From NCBI GenBank assembly GCA_024138025.1, contig JAMXBD010000430.1, forward strand, positions 124,001 to 188,000: DNA of 64,000 nt, given 5' to 3'. The DNA is from Combretum micranthum (lineage: Eukaryota > Streptophyta > Magnoliopsida > Myrtales > Combretaceae). Below the pieces are notes generated by a model. It searched no databases. It was not told the DNA's origin and saw nothing but the letters and a program-made list of their open reading frames with translations. This document shows, one piece after another, positions 1-11,639 of this stretch (position 1 is the stretch's first letter; each line of letters begins with the position of its first letter). Position numbers and translations under genes: made by a program.

Positions 1-2085
1 TTCAAAATTTTCAACTTTTTATACTGACAGCAAGACCTAGTGTTTCATGGAGAGTTAAATAGAGAGAGAAAAAGGTAGTTGCTGAGCACCAAGGATGATA
101 AAACCATACCTCCTCAATTGAAGAATTGAAACCATGTTTTCGCCCTCCTTCACAAGTACCTTGGTCTTTCTTGATCCTCAAGATGAAACCATCACCACCA
201 AATGGAATGGACGAGAACCAAAAGCATTCCACGCAACAGCAAGAGCCATCCCTCGAAACCAGTCGTCAAGCGAGTCTAGGATACAAAGTCTTCAAAACAA
301 TTCTAAGAAGGGGGACAAAACACATCTGCCCCTCCCTAATCTTTACAACATGACACCTCGTGCTATTTGTACAACTTTAGCATACACTGAGATCAATCAA
401 ATACGACTTTTGAGATTCAAGGAATGTTCCTTTGACAATTACATCAAAAGATGTAGGAGAAACTATAATTTTATATAAATGGCATAACTAAAATTTGGCA
501 TTCAAATTTGATTAAATACTCAAGAGACAAGGCACACTTTTCATGGTGAGAAGACTTATAAGATGAAGAAATGGATTAAAAATTCTGATAGTTATTTAGC
601 ATTGAGAAAACCCATGACCATCCTGCACAAGTTTGATCGCGCTTCTATAAATAATTAATTAATGAAAATCATACCTACAATGGGTAATTGTGAAAAGCAT
701 ATACAATTAATCAACTTCCAAGATTAATGGATGAAACAAATATTCAAAAGAATACAACTTCTCTTTCATTGTAGATATGTAGAATTATAGTGTCTCAATT
801 CCAGTCAAATGATTCAGTGTCTCCGATGGCAAGGCATTTGCACTGCACACACTTGACAAATCATTTCTGTATTTCAATTCTCGCAACATCTATCAATTTA
901 ATCTCAGATTTTTTTTTTTTAAATACCATATGACATCATTAAAACACCTCGTTCCTTCCCCAGTGGATGATTTACATGTAGAAGCATTTTAACGTGGAAA
1001 ATTGAGATAATTTCTCGTTTACCAAAGGAAAAAAAAATTACACAAATATTAATTAAAAAAAATACATAGGTGTCAATACACTATCGCATTTAATACATTG
1101 GATACGACAATACAATAATATTCTAGTAATCTTTTTATATAATTAATATTTTAGTCATTTTTTAAAATGTCGATTGACACGAGTTTCAACATAGAAAATT
1201 GATGAAAAGTGAGAAGAAAATCATTTCTACTTCACGTTTAAGAATAATAATAATTAAAAACAACAAAAAAAAATTAGGAAAGCCAGACAAGAACTTCAAG
1301 ACCCATGTAATATAGTCAAAAGAAGCCCAAGAAAGTATTCCCGAATCAATATATTATGAGCTATAAACAGTTAGACTAATGAAAATAGATCAGCTAACTG
1401 TCAACATACAAAATATTGGCACTGGTACTATTGGAGTCACTCTGTTAATGGTTTAACTGGGATTAAAGGAATCAGTTAGGCGAAACATATAATTTTTTTG
1501 AAGCTAAAATATCTGTCCGATGCCAATCGACAAGAAAATAAGCGATGGGAACAATTTGTACCTTGGTTTAATCACTCCCATTTCGATTTCTCCTCAGCCG
1601 TATATACCTGGTGGTGCCGTGCGTAATATGAAAGGATGCATGATAGAAATGCAAGAAAGAGAGAGGAGGAAAAGAAAGAGGAAGACACAGACACAGGCAC
1701 AGACACGCGACAAAGGGGGGAGAGCCGGGCACAAATGAAAAAAAGACCATCCCGTGCCATCTCCCACCCGAAAACACACAAAATAAAAATTTTATTGATT
1801 TTTCTGTGACCTGCCAAGCAAGCGCACCTGACATGGCAAAGGTCGGACACATAACATCACTCTGTTTTTCCCCCACACTAACATCTCACATTTTTTCTCT
1901 CTTTCCTCTCTCTCTCTCTCTCTATCAGCCTCTCAAAAGAGAATTTTTTTCTTCCCTCTTACTATTTTTTCCCCAAATCTCTCACATAAAACAGATATAT
2001 AAAATCAACATATAGTAACCCTAACCCTATCATATACATAGATACTAAAATATACCATATTTTCTAGTGAATAACCATAAAAAAA
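1..2085. other. Intergenic DNA without a confident gene
   Basis: No protein family could be recognised. The minus strand at about 11-330 stays open for a short stretch ending in a GT dinucleotide near 165 and could be an exon remnant, but nothing identifies it. From 1640 to 1990 there are purine/pyrimidine-rich runs, including a CT repeat near 1907-1923, and a telomere-type motif (AACCCTAACCCT) at about 2017-2028; such telo-boxes also occur in plant promoters. The rest is low-complexity AT-rich sequence. Confidence 0.5.
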
Positions 2086-2089
2086 TTTA

Positions 2090-2795
2090 AGCAAACCGCT
2101 TTGCAGATCTCAGAGCTCCATGAAAAGGCAAGACTTCAACAATCCAAAACCGGAATCTTGATTCACCAGAGCTGAGCGACGCAAGAATCTTTTTCAATTA
2201 ACTCCGACTCTTGTCATACCGCTTTTCACCTGAATAGCACAAGTTTATTTCAAGATCGATATAAATCGCATAACTAAAAAACAGCACAAGGACAAGGGAA
2301 ATGACTGAATAAATAAGAAGTTAGAATCAATATGTACCTCGATTGTGCGGTTCAAATCGTGAAAAAAGTAACCTCCCAGCTAACTCTTCATCTTGACATC
2401 CGAAATCTGAAGAAATCAAAACAGAGTTAAGAATCTCAATGATTCTACCTAGAAAATCCACTAGAATGAAATCAGACATGAAAAACGAGACAGATTCATT
2501 CACATACCGAGAAAATCATCCGAATTTCTCTGATTTCACTATCTGATTCCCATCCTTATGACTAAAGCAAAAAGCTCGATCCATCTCAAGGACGAGAAAA
2601 ACCTTAAAAACCATACTCGATCGATAGATCGTCTCCAGATCTATACGACTGTGGACAAGAAACCAACAGATGGGATTTTAACAGGAAGGGATCTGAGAAG
2701 ACCAATACAGAGAAGAAAAGTAGAAGAGGCGTGAAAAAGTAGAGAAGTGAAGATAAGTTATGGTTGGTTTTGTGGTGGGAAAGGATTTATATACT
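2090..2795 (-). promoter_or_regulatory. Putative minus-strand promoter and spliced 5' leader
   Basis: Read on the minus strand, a TATA box (TATATAAA, complement of 2786-2793) is followed about 30 bases on by pyrimidine-rich, leader-like sequence. Splice-like borders follow in order: a donor (TCG|GTATGT) at 2507, an acceptor (TTCTTCAG) before 2406, a donor (CGAG|GTACAT) at 2337 and an acceptor (GCTATTCAG) before 2229. That gives a middle exon at 2338-2406 and a third exon starting at 2229. The third exon holds only very short ATG-started frames and then fades into AT-rich DNA. The pattern suits the untranslated front of a gene, a non-coding RNA, or the leader of a gene lost or lying beyond the window. 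The call is inferred from signals only; no transcript or homology supports it. Confidence 0.35.
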
Positions 2796-2799
2796 CGTG

Positions 2800-3448
2800 C
2801 GATATATCATCAATGGCGGTGATTGGTTTGATCATAACGAGCTGGTAAAATGAACGGTCCGATACAAATTTATAAATAATATTACAAATATATAATAATA
2901 TTGTTTATTCTGGAAGATGCTATCACCAATTTTCAACATTACTTGTGGTCTGGGCTAAAAAAGTATTTGTTATTTGCGTTGTTAGCACGCAATGAGAAAG
3001 TTGAAAGGAAAATTACATGATAGTTGCATCTTTGTACAGTAAACGTCACAGTAACCTACCTTTCCACGTTTGGACTCATTTGTCTGGCGTTAAATTAAAC
3101 GTTCCTGTTAAGTTGGTCGGTATTTTTCTTCTTCAATTAGGACCGGCCAGTTTGTATCGGGCTGGTATTATTTTGATATTATTTTAATATCAAACAAATA
3201 CTGATTTAATACTAAATTAGCATATGTATAATATCGATGAAAAATCGATAGTTTTACATATAAATTGATCAAACCAAATCGATATTGAACCGATACCTGA
3301 TAATCCAAACATGTTTCATTTTTCTGTGTAAATTATTATTACATAAAATAATAAATAATAATTTATGATCCCATATCTATAAATTACAATTCAATAGTTT
3401 ATTTTTAATTTTATCATAAATAACCATGTCCTGATAATATCAGTTGTA
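2800..3448. other. AT-rich spacer with possible old inverted-repeat element
   Basis: No gene was seen. Around 3140-3310 the motif family GGTATCGG / CCGATACC and 'AATCGATA' occurs in both orientations about 150 bases apart, which suggests a decayed foldback element. No target duplication could be fixed. Confidence 0.3.
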
Positions 3449-3683
3449 GAATTATCCAAGGTTGTTAAACCCGGACCGGGATTTGACCCGGATATGTTGG
3501 GGGGTTAGGGGTCCAACCGGGTTGAACCGGGGTCGATGAAAAATGAATTTTTATGTTAAATCCCAACCGTTACAAAGTAAATAAATGAAATTTACCCTGT
3601 CAAATCCATCATTAAAGTAGAATCACATTGTACATATCAAAAACAACAACAAAATAATATAAACTAAGATATTAATTTAGCTT

Positions 3684-6146
3684 TCAATGAATATCATCCC
3701 AATCTTCATTTGATTCAAAGGTATGCATAAAGTCGGCTCGGTCTTCAATTGCATCCAAATCAACCTCTTCATTAATCTCTGTATCATCTGGGAGAAAAGA
3801 AGAAAAAGAAAAAAGAAAAGAAGAATACTAAGTCTTAAGAAAAAATATTTAATAAACATATGTAGAATTAATAATTCAAAAATAGATCACTAACCTTTAG
3901 TCAAACCATCAATTGTTACTGGGGTAGCATCATTCTCATAAATTGCTTCTTCAATTATCTCATCGAAATTAAGTTCAGGAGGTGAATCTTCCTCTTCTTC
4001 AGTAATCCAAAAATCTGTCTTCTCAATGTAATCAAAATCTATTGGATCATAACTTTTCTTCTTATTTTCATGCCTATAAAGAAATAATTAGCAAAGGAAA
4101 AAGTTTAAACAATACATAAGGTGAACTATGATAAAGTTAAGATAATTTACATACCTATTCTTCAAGCGCAAATTGTAGTTCACATAAACAAGATCATTAA
4201 GCCTTTGATGCTCTAATCTATTTCTTTTTTTTGTGTGGATGCGCTCAAAGAAACTCCAATTACGCTCACATCCAGAAGCAGAAGCAGTTTGACTTAGTAT
4301 TCGAATAGCAATATTTTGCAATGTAGGAGCACTATGACCAAAAAACCTCCACCAATCATCTGCAATTCAATAAAGCGAGTCAAACAATTGTGAAAAATAA
4401 ACAATAACACCAGTTTTGATTCTAGAATTCATGGTCACTTACCTGGTTGCGATGTTTTGACAGATTTGATGGCTATTTCCCAACCAAAACTCTCTCTTCT
4501 TTCACGATACAATTTCATGTATTTGATTACAGCCATGCTATCACCACAAATACTCTTTTTCTCAATCACATCATATAAGCCTTGCATAACTTCTGCAGTT
4601 TCTTCAAATGTATCATCATACATGAAGGCTGGATTCAAGAAATAAGCTGCAGCATGTAGACCACGACGAAAATGTTTGTCCCACCTCTGATCAACTATTT
4701 TGATATAAGGACTATACAATTTTTGTCTATTTTTAAAAACTGATATAATCCCCTTACGAATCCTAGAAAATTCTTCATAAACAGCAGAAAGAGAAGGCTT
4801 TTCATCAGCATCCACAATACGCAAGAGCTTCATAATCGGAGTTGTGACTTTCACCATGAGCAAACAATCTTCCCAAAATGATGTGTCTAACACAATAGCA
4901 GTAAAAGCTTTTCCAGCAGCACATTTTGAAAGCCTATGACATGTGAAATGTGTACTTGTTGCCAAAGCTTGCAAGTCATGCTTATGTTCAAAGATACTTT
5001 TCAAAGTAATAAAAGTAGTGGCAAATCGAGTTACTGCAGGACAAACAATTTCTTTCCAACCCTCTCTTTTTCTCAACCAAGACAACAAGTGAATATGGTT
5101 ATATACAAATATAGTTACCTTAGAAGCACGCTTTGCAAGCTCATCACATGATCCATCTTGCCAATGTCTTTCAACATCAAATTCAAGCAATGTGCTGCAC
5201 AAGGAGACCAATATATATGATCATACCTCTCTTGCAACAACCTCCCAGCTGCAACATAATTGCTTGCATTGTCAGTCACAATATGCACCACATTAGAAGG
5301 CCCAACCCACTCAACTATTTCTGAAAACATATTGCATAAATTATTAGCATCCTTTACAATGTCAGATGCATCAATGGATTTAACAAACATCATCCCAGCA
5401 GGACAGTACACTAGAAAATTAATGAGGGTCCTTTGTCTTTGATCAGTCCAACCATCAGCCATTATTGTACATCCTGATTTAGCCCAATTGCTTCTGTATG
5501 AATCAATCAGCAATTGACACTCCTTTTTACAATCTCCCAGCAACTGAATGCGCATGGCATGATAAGATGGTCCCTTATATCCAGTACCTATTGCTGCAAT
5601 AGCATCTACTGCAGGTTGAAAATAAGGTGACTTCAAAGCATTAAAAGGTATACATGCATCAAAAAACCATCTAGCTAATGCCATGTGTGCTCTTTGAACT
5701 GCTTGTTTACCAGCTAGTGCACTCTTTATACCTGGTTGGACCAATGGAGGGGTGTTCTTAGTGACATATTTCTCTACTCCAACCTTTCTTTTTTGTTTTG
5801 GTTGCATTGGCAAAACTTGTAACTCTTCCACTTCAACCTCTGCTTCACCATCTTCAAATTGAGTATAGTGAACTTCATCAGAGTCTTGATCCTTATGTTT
5901 GACAGATTTGAGATATGCCAACATTTTTTCTTGGATCTCACTTGGTACTTTCTTGCAATATGCAATATTGCCTCGAATCCCTGCCAAATGATATTTCATC
6001 CTATTGATTCCTCCACCTTGATATCTAGATCCACAATAAAGGCATGTGAATACCATCTTCCCTTTCTCGTTAGTAGATGAGCTAAAATGCTCCCAAGCAG
6101 GATCATTCTTTGTACGAACTGAAGAAGAAGATTGACTACTCGACAT
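3684..6146 (-). CDS. hAT transposase (zf-BED, DUF659, hAT dimerisation), one frameshift
   Basis: The enzyme would cut out and reinsert the surrounding element. The model on the minus strand has four exons: 6146-4443, 4359-4155, 4073-3895 and 3787-3684, with GT-AG introns whose phases agree. Exon 1 begins at the ATG after a serine-rich start and encodes a BED zinc finger at about residues 14-70 (CLYC, then KYHLAG), then a DUF659 block with the acidic motifs ADGWTD and VTDNAS and the AHCLNLML motif. Exon 2 carries the C-terminal dimerisation block (GCERNWS, IHTKKRNRL). The end is very acidic. Near 5150 the frame slips by one base; the four exons sum to 2192 bases, so one missing base restores a product of about 730 residues. 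A 5' untranslated exon probably joins at an acceptor near 6184. As written the copy is probably non-functional unless the slip is a sequencing error. Confidence 0.85.
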
Positions 6147-6434
6147 GTCTCTTCTCTATTCTCTTCTTCTTTTTCAACAACCTATATTAAAAAAAAAAAA
6201 AACATTTATGATTAGTTGAATTAGATGAAATACATCAACCTGTGAATTTCTTTTTCATGATATTCAATGAAATTGTGCAGCTTACAAACATGAATATCCA
6301 AAAGAAACCAAGTATATATTTCCAATCCAAGCACCATTATTATTAACTCACTAAAGTAATACAAAGCACATTCAAGCTCTTTGCAAGAGAGTAGAAAAAA
6401 AAACACAACATTCCAATCAATACATACTTGAAAT

Positions 6435-6548
6435 TTTAAGTTCCTGACACATAAATGAATGGCTGGACTTGCTAGAAGTGTTGAGGGAATTGGCAAGCTT
6501 TGTATTTAAGTTCCTGACACATAAATGAATGGCTGGACTTGCTAGAAG
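6435..6548. repeat. Direct repeat, two 44-bp copies inside the hAT element
   Basis: A 44-base stretch at 6435-6478 recurs identically, or nearly so, at 6505-6548, giving a 70-base period. It lies between the transposase start and the captured exon, in what would be a 5' intron. It looks like a local slippage or repair duplication. Confidence 0.85.
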
Positions 6549-7162
6549 AGACGGACTAATGCATCCCTTTGATAGGATGCTAAAATCTTTTGCTTAAATG
6601 TATAAACAAAATCTCTTTTTAAGATTATTTTCATCCATTAACCAAACCACGTACAGGTCTTCTTGTCAAGTAGTCCCAAATGTTGTAACGTTTCCAAATT
6701 ATTCATTTGTCCTACGACTACGAACTTTTCTTATTTGCTTAGACCATTCATCTTGCTCTCTCTATTTTCCAGTAAAACTCTGTCCAATTGCATGATGGAA
6801 TGTAATCCTTGCTTAGTTGATTCCATCACGTTCCAAGAAAACTATAGATTTGTATTGACAGAAGATGGCATGCTCATTTAATTCCAAAATGTGATCCATC
6901 ATCAAACATGGATTATTCCTGTGACTTTTCGCATGATAACTAACGTCTGCACATTTTACTAATTTTTCGCATGATAACAAACTTTGATCAGAACAAATTT
7001 TGAAAGCAGATTGGGAAAGCATTAATAGCAGAACAAAATCACCAGTAAAGTTTACTAAACACTTAACCACCAAACGCAACATTACCCCATTAAAATCTCC
7101 ATGAATGAAAAAACAGTAATCACAATAGACTGCGAATAAATTAAAAAAATAAAATAAAAAGG

Positions 7163-7299
7163 ACCTTCCATGCTTCGAAAGCTCCTTGGTAGAAGGAACA
7201 CGATCCTGAGGAAGTCCAACCAAAGCCAAAAACTCCTTTATCTCATTACACAACTCCACATTGCTCTTCTTCACCTTCTTCCTGCTCCCAGCCTCCCAC
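7163..7299 (-). pseudogene. Captured host exon, PTST/FLO6-like, inside the hAT element
   Basis: On the minus strand an acceptor (GTGCTAG) precedes an open exon, which ends at a GT in CATGGAAG|GTCC. The exon reads a basic start, then the motif SNVELCNEIKEFL, then VPSTKELSKHGR. From memory this resembles the segment before 'DLANIVRRRGYK' in plant PROTEIN TARGETING TO STARCH / FLOURY ENDOSPERM6 proteins, which carry a starch-binding AMPK-beta-like module; that module is not present here. The exon lies in the 5' part of the transposon, upstream of the transposase ATG, and keeps intron-like flanks, as in Pack-type gene capture. It could be spliced into the transposase leader. The open exon and its borders are seen; the family assignment is from memory and moderate. 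Confidence 0.5.
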
Positions 7300-7871
7300 T
7301 AGCACATGAATGAAAAACCCCAAAAATAAAAACATCATTTTTCAATTCAAAATTTACACGCCGAACACAGACAAAAATGAAGAAAAACAAAACACAAACC
7401 TAGATGAAATTGACAAAAGTGGATCTGTGGATGAACTGAAAATGTGTTCCGGAGCTGCGTGCGGATCTAGATGAACTGAAAATGGTTTTCCTTTTTTGCT
7501 TTTGCTTTTGATTTTGTTTTGTGTGTTTACTGTTTACTGTTTTCAATTTCTATCTTTTTCTTGCAGCTTTTGATTTTAGACTTTTTAGTTTTTTATTTTT
7601 TACGGCTGGAGAGGCTCCAGAGCAGGCGTCCAGCGCGGGAAAAAACCAAGTCTGCAAGGGTTTTTTTTTTTTTTTTTTAATAATGGTGCATTTCGACCCG
7701 TCAAACCTGGCCGGGTTGACCGGTTCACGGTCGAACCGGTCGGGTCGGGGTCTCTCCGGTTTTCTCCGAAAACGGGTCACATGAGCGACCCGGCCCGCCC
7801 CCACCTCCGGTTCCGGTCGAACAGGTTCGAACCGGCCGGTCCGGTCCGGTTCCGACATCCTTGGAATTATC

Positions 7872-9571
7872 TATTCTCTTTAGTAAAGACAATAGGCATT
7901 ATAGATATTTTACATTTTACTCAACACAAAGTGAATATTGCAGTAGTTATTGTAATCTTATTACATTCATGTTGAATTGAAATTTAATTCTTCATCGTTC
8001 ATTACAACGAAATGAACCAGTCATTAGTTTACCCTTCCGTTTATAATTCTGCTATTAAATCTATGTCAAATTCCACATTAATCATTTTTCTCTTTTTAAT
8101 GTTTTAAGCATTTGTTTTTTTTTTTTTTGACAAATAGAAAATCTGGGTTATTTCTCTTAATATCACAATCAAATTGCTCTTAATTCTAAGGGAAAAGAAG
8201 AAAAAATCAACCTTTGTAACGGCCCCGCCCTGAGCGCGTAAGGGGTGATAGTTATGCCACATATATTACCTCCAAGCAATAGGTGCAATGTATGCCTTTA
8301 TTGAGTGAGTTTTTAATTAAATTTTAAATTGACAAATCATTATTAATTTTTATAAAAATTCCGACAGATTGCCATTTGTTGATCCATGGTTCAGTTGATC
8401 AAATCATATAAATTCAACCTATTTAGAAAATAAGTATTACAAATAGTCATTTATAAATATTGCCATCGGGCCCATCAAATAAATACAACTTAATTTCCAA
8501 ACTCTTAGGCTTGAAAGTCCATATCAAGTCGAACAAAATTCCTTAATAGTTATTTGATTACAATTATCCAAATTATAAAATATAATTACAATAAATTTTT
8601 TTCATGATAGACTCATAAAACCGATGTCTGGTACATCGCCATTTAACCAAGTCATCCCGTGTAGCACCCATCCCATCATGCTACCTATCCCCATCTTACC
8701 AATGGAACCTAGATTATTAAAGAATAAGCTACGAAGCCTAGTACACAGTAATACAAATACATATTGTATGTCACATGCTCTTATTCTAATGCATCAATCA
8801 TAATTTAGGATATTTAAATTAAAGTCCATAAACAAGGTGTCCCTAACGTCCCAAAAATACCAACACATATACATTAATAATTTACATTAATAAATATAAT
8901 ATATCAAACCTATTTCTACACATTTATTTTCATAGATCAAAATTATTTCAAACTTAATATTTAGAACTAATATTATATTTACATGAAAATTAAATTATTG
9001 AATAAATTAGATTATTTCATTATCAATATTATCTAAATCATTAAATCCATGGTATTATTATAAAAAGAAAAAATTACAACTTTAACGTATTAAATTTAAA
9101 AAAAACCTTTAGGATGGGCAAGGTAATCCCCTTCCCTATTATAATCACTAAAAATAAATAAATAAATAAATGATGTTACAAGCTGCAATATATATTAATT
9201 AAACATTTATTAAAACTACACGACGAAGTGTCTTAATTATAATATATTACATTGCAAACACATATTATATTATAAATAATACATATACGTAAAACTTGTT
9301 GTGCACAACACACAATAATATTATGGTTTAGGTATCATATATTGCAAATTGTATCTATTATATGTCATATTTTATGCAAGTGTATGTATATGTATAACTT
9401 TTTCTATAATTTATAATATAATTCATTATAAAAATCATAGATTATATCGTATAAATTATGCGATATCTAAGTTACAAGATATTTGACCATATAAAGCATA
9501 AAATTATTTTTCATTTATAGTGTTTCATATTGCTTGGTGTCAAGCCAGGATTTTTCATTTTTTGTTTAATT
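7872..9571. other. AT-rich DNA with LTR-like remnant at about 8214-8830
   Basis: No gene was seen. A GC-rich start (TGTAACGGCCCCGCCC, near 8214) is the kind of sequence found at the ends of Ty3-type LTRs. A phrase near 8737 (GCCTAGTACACA) recurs at about 24099 in another LTR-like tract. Matching ends and a target duplication could not be found, so this is at most a decayed fragment. From 8830 to 9570 the DNA is low-complexity. Confidence 0.3.
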
Positions 9572-11449
9572 TCTTTTATGCTAAAAAATTTACTAACGTT
9601 GAAAAATATTTACAAGTTATTATTGTGATCTAAGAAATGATTTAATAATTATTTACGTCAATCAATAAATACAAATAATATTTATATTTGCAATACAAAA
9701 GAACAAGATTTTTTTTCATTTTATATGTCGCCCCACTGGTGCCTACGTACCCGCTAATTGGGATCAGATAAAACTTAATTATTTTTATTCATAAAAAGTT
9801 AAATGTGTTGGTTGATTTTAGTATATAAAAAATGTTATGTATTTAAGTTTATTAAATTTTGGACATTCAAAAAATTGGACTTTTTATGGTATAACCTTGA
9901 TCTATTAAATTAGGCTTTAGGCATCTTGGCCAAAAAATTAGGTTTTTATGAAAATTGATTTTTTCAAGTGATAATATTTTTTTGAACGAGAAACCTAAAT
10001 CAAAGGTCAAATGCAACCAAGAAATAAAATAAAATGAGGCCTACTTTCGGATTCTCCTAATTCTACCAGGAAGTCACAGAGTAGACCATCTTCGAGCTAT
10101 GCGAGGAATTGTAAAGACAATTGAATAGAAAATTCAAAACTAAATTGTAGCATACTGTACCATAAAATTTTTGTTTTGCTTTAAAAAAATTTTATTATCA
10201 CATTATCAAATAGAACACATCTATAATACTAAAAACGAGATCTCAGTAAAACAAAATTATAAGTCAAATATTTGTCTAAAAAGATTTCCATATATTTAAG
10301 CACTCAACATAACACACTTTGTACAATAATAGATTTTTATTATTAACATAATATTATTAAAGTTATGACCTACTGTTTATCGATTTGTTACTATTATCAA
10401 TATTTTTTTGAGACAAAAAAATAAAAAAAGACACATTCGCACCATACAACATGTTAGTACTATCACTATTCTTTATTATTATTCATATTATTATTAGATA
10501 GTTACATGTTTTATTATTAATAATTATTGTTGTTAAGTTTTATTAAATTATAAAGAAATAAAAAAAAAAAAGATGTGCAACCTATGCATGAAATGAAGGA
10601 AGGAATCGGAGGAGCGTTTTCATCCTTCCTTTATATTATAATTATTATTAAAACAAATAAAGAAAAAGAAAAAAACTGTACTTACTTGCACACTTGGAGA
10701 AGTTGATGGCATGGGTGGGCCGGGCGGTATCTGGTCGGAATGATTCCGACGTCCTTGGATCCCAATCGAGTTACCAGTCGGAAGCTTATCACCTCAGAAA
10801 GCTTCATATAGTAATGGATTTGCTCGATTTTGCTTGTAATATCATAATTCAAATAAATTTTCATCGAAACCCTAGCTTCTAAGAATGAGCTCTTTTTTTA
10901 GTGATTTTCTATGTGATTCTCCTGTTATGTGTTCCCCTCCCTCCCCCTTCCGTGTGTTGTCTTGCTATTGTATTTTTTTCATTAGTATGTGCCAGATATT
11001 TATAAATGCTCAGCTTGCTCACCTATCACTCATATACCAGCTCGCTAACATATTTGCTTGCCTCATCTAGTCAATAAGAGCATGTAGAAAAAAAAAAATG
11101 CAATTTGCCTCATCGTAGAAACAAACCAAGGTCTTCCTTATGTATGTTAGTGACTTATCCATATAGGCCGTTGGCCCGTGTCTTGTTTTGGTTTGCACAA
11201 AAATTATATTTAAGGCTTCAAAAATGGGTCCAATTAAATAGATCAATTTTACATGAACTATTTAATTAGGTAAAAAAAAACTTATAATTAAAATTAGTAC
11301 TATATCAAGCAAAATTTTTTTTTATTTGTCATTATTAATAATTTTTCTCCTTTTTATTTATATATACATTTTGTAATTTGTTAGCTTAATATAATATTAA
11401 TTTTTACTATAAATTAAAGCTTTAAATAGGTAAAAATGAGGTATCTGCA
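9572..11449 (-). repeat. Left long terminal-type repeat (truncated)
   Basis: It aligns through most of its length with 16405-18283; shared landmarks include the ACCAGGAAGTC phrase near 10065 and 16874 and the AGTTACCAGTCGGAAGC phrase near 10769 and 17621. The copies differ by many substitutions and small gaps, so the duplication is old. It ends in ...TATCTGCA at 11449, directly before the polypurine tract. The outer 180 or so bases of the partner are missing at its left edge. Confidence 0.75.
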
Positions 11450-11466
11450 ACTGCCCCTTTTTGTGA
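11450..11466 (-). other. Polypurine tract
   Basis: The minus strand reads a purine run with a GGGG core followed at once by TGCAGATACC, the expected start of the 3' LTR. In LTR elements this run primes plus-strand DNA synthesis. Confidence 0.5.
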
Positions 11467-11639
11467 TGAAGTTTATTAAAAAATTTACCACAAAGATAAA
11501 AAGAGAGACTCCATTTTCATCCTTTAAAAACTTATGACAAACTTAGAGGTAGAAGCAGTGCTCTTGCGATATATCCACTAGGGATTATGGCCATATGACA
11601 AACTTCCCTTGATTGTACTTCTTCCGTGACTCAAGACAG

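Larger units (their letters stand above)
3457..7863 (-). mobile_element. Complete hAT-superfamily transposon (about 4.4 kb)
   Basis: Both ends can be placed. A perfect 8-bp target duplication, GAATTATC, lies at 3449-3456 and 7864-7871. The element starts CAAGGTTGT and, read inward from the other side, CAAGGATGTC; the terminal inverted repeat is imperfect over about 23 bases and ends in a shared CCGGACCGG block. Both subterminal regions (3460-3540 and 7690-7860) are strikingly GC-rich, with many CCGG, AACCGG and GGGTCGGG motifs in both orientations, as expected of transposase-binding arrays in hAT elements. The cargo is a minus-strand transposase gene with introns plus an apparently captured host exon (7163-7299). 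The 8-bp duplication and the encoded protein independently support hAT. The exact duplication suggests fairly recent insertion, although the transposase now carries a frameshift. Confidence 0.9.

Noticed and set aside
126..478. Overlapping open frames of 70-114 codons
   Set aside because: They overlap in several frames, have no family features and no splice context; most likely chance.
1520..1876. Arg/Lys-rich or Cys/Leu-rich frames on both strands
   Set aside because: They are translations of purine- and pyrimidine-rich simple sequence.
2017..2028. Telomere-type repeat as a sign of an interstitial telomere
   Set aside because: There are only two units, which is within the size of an ordinary promoter telo-box.
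4435..5211. Separate second transposase gene
   Set aside because: It continues the same transposase after a one-base slip; protein motifs run on without a gap.
7550..7858. Arginine/proline-rich frame of 102 codons
   Set aside because: It is a by-product of the CCGG-rich subterminal repeats of the hAT element.
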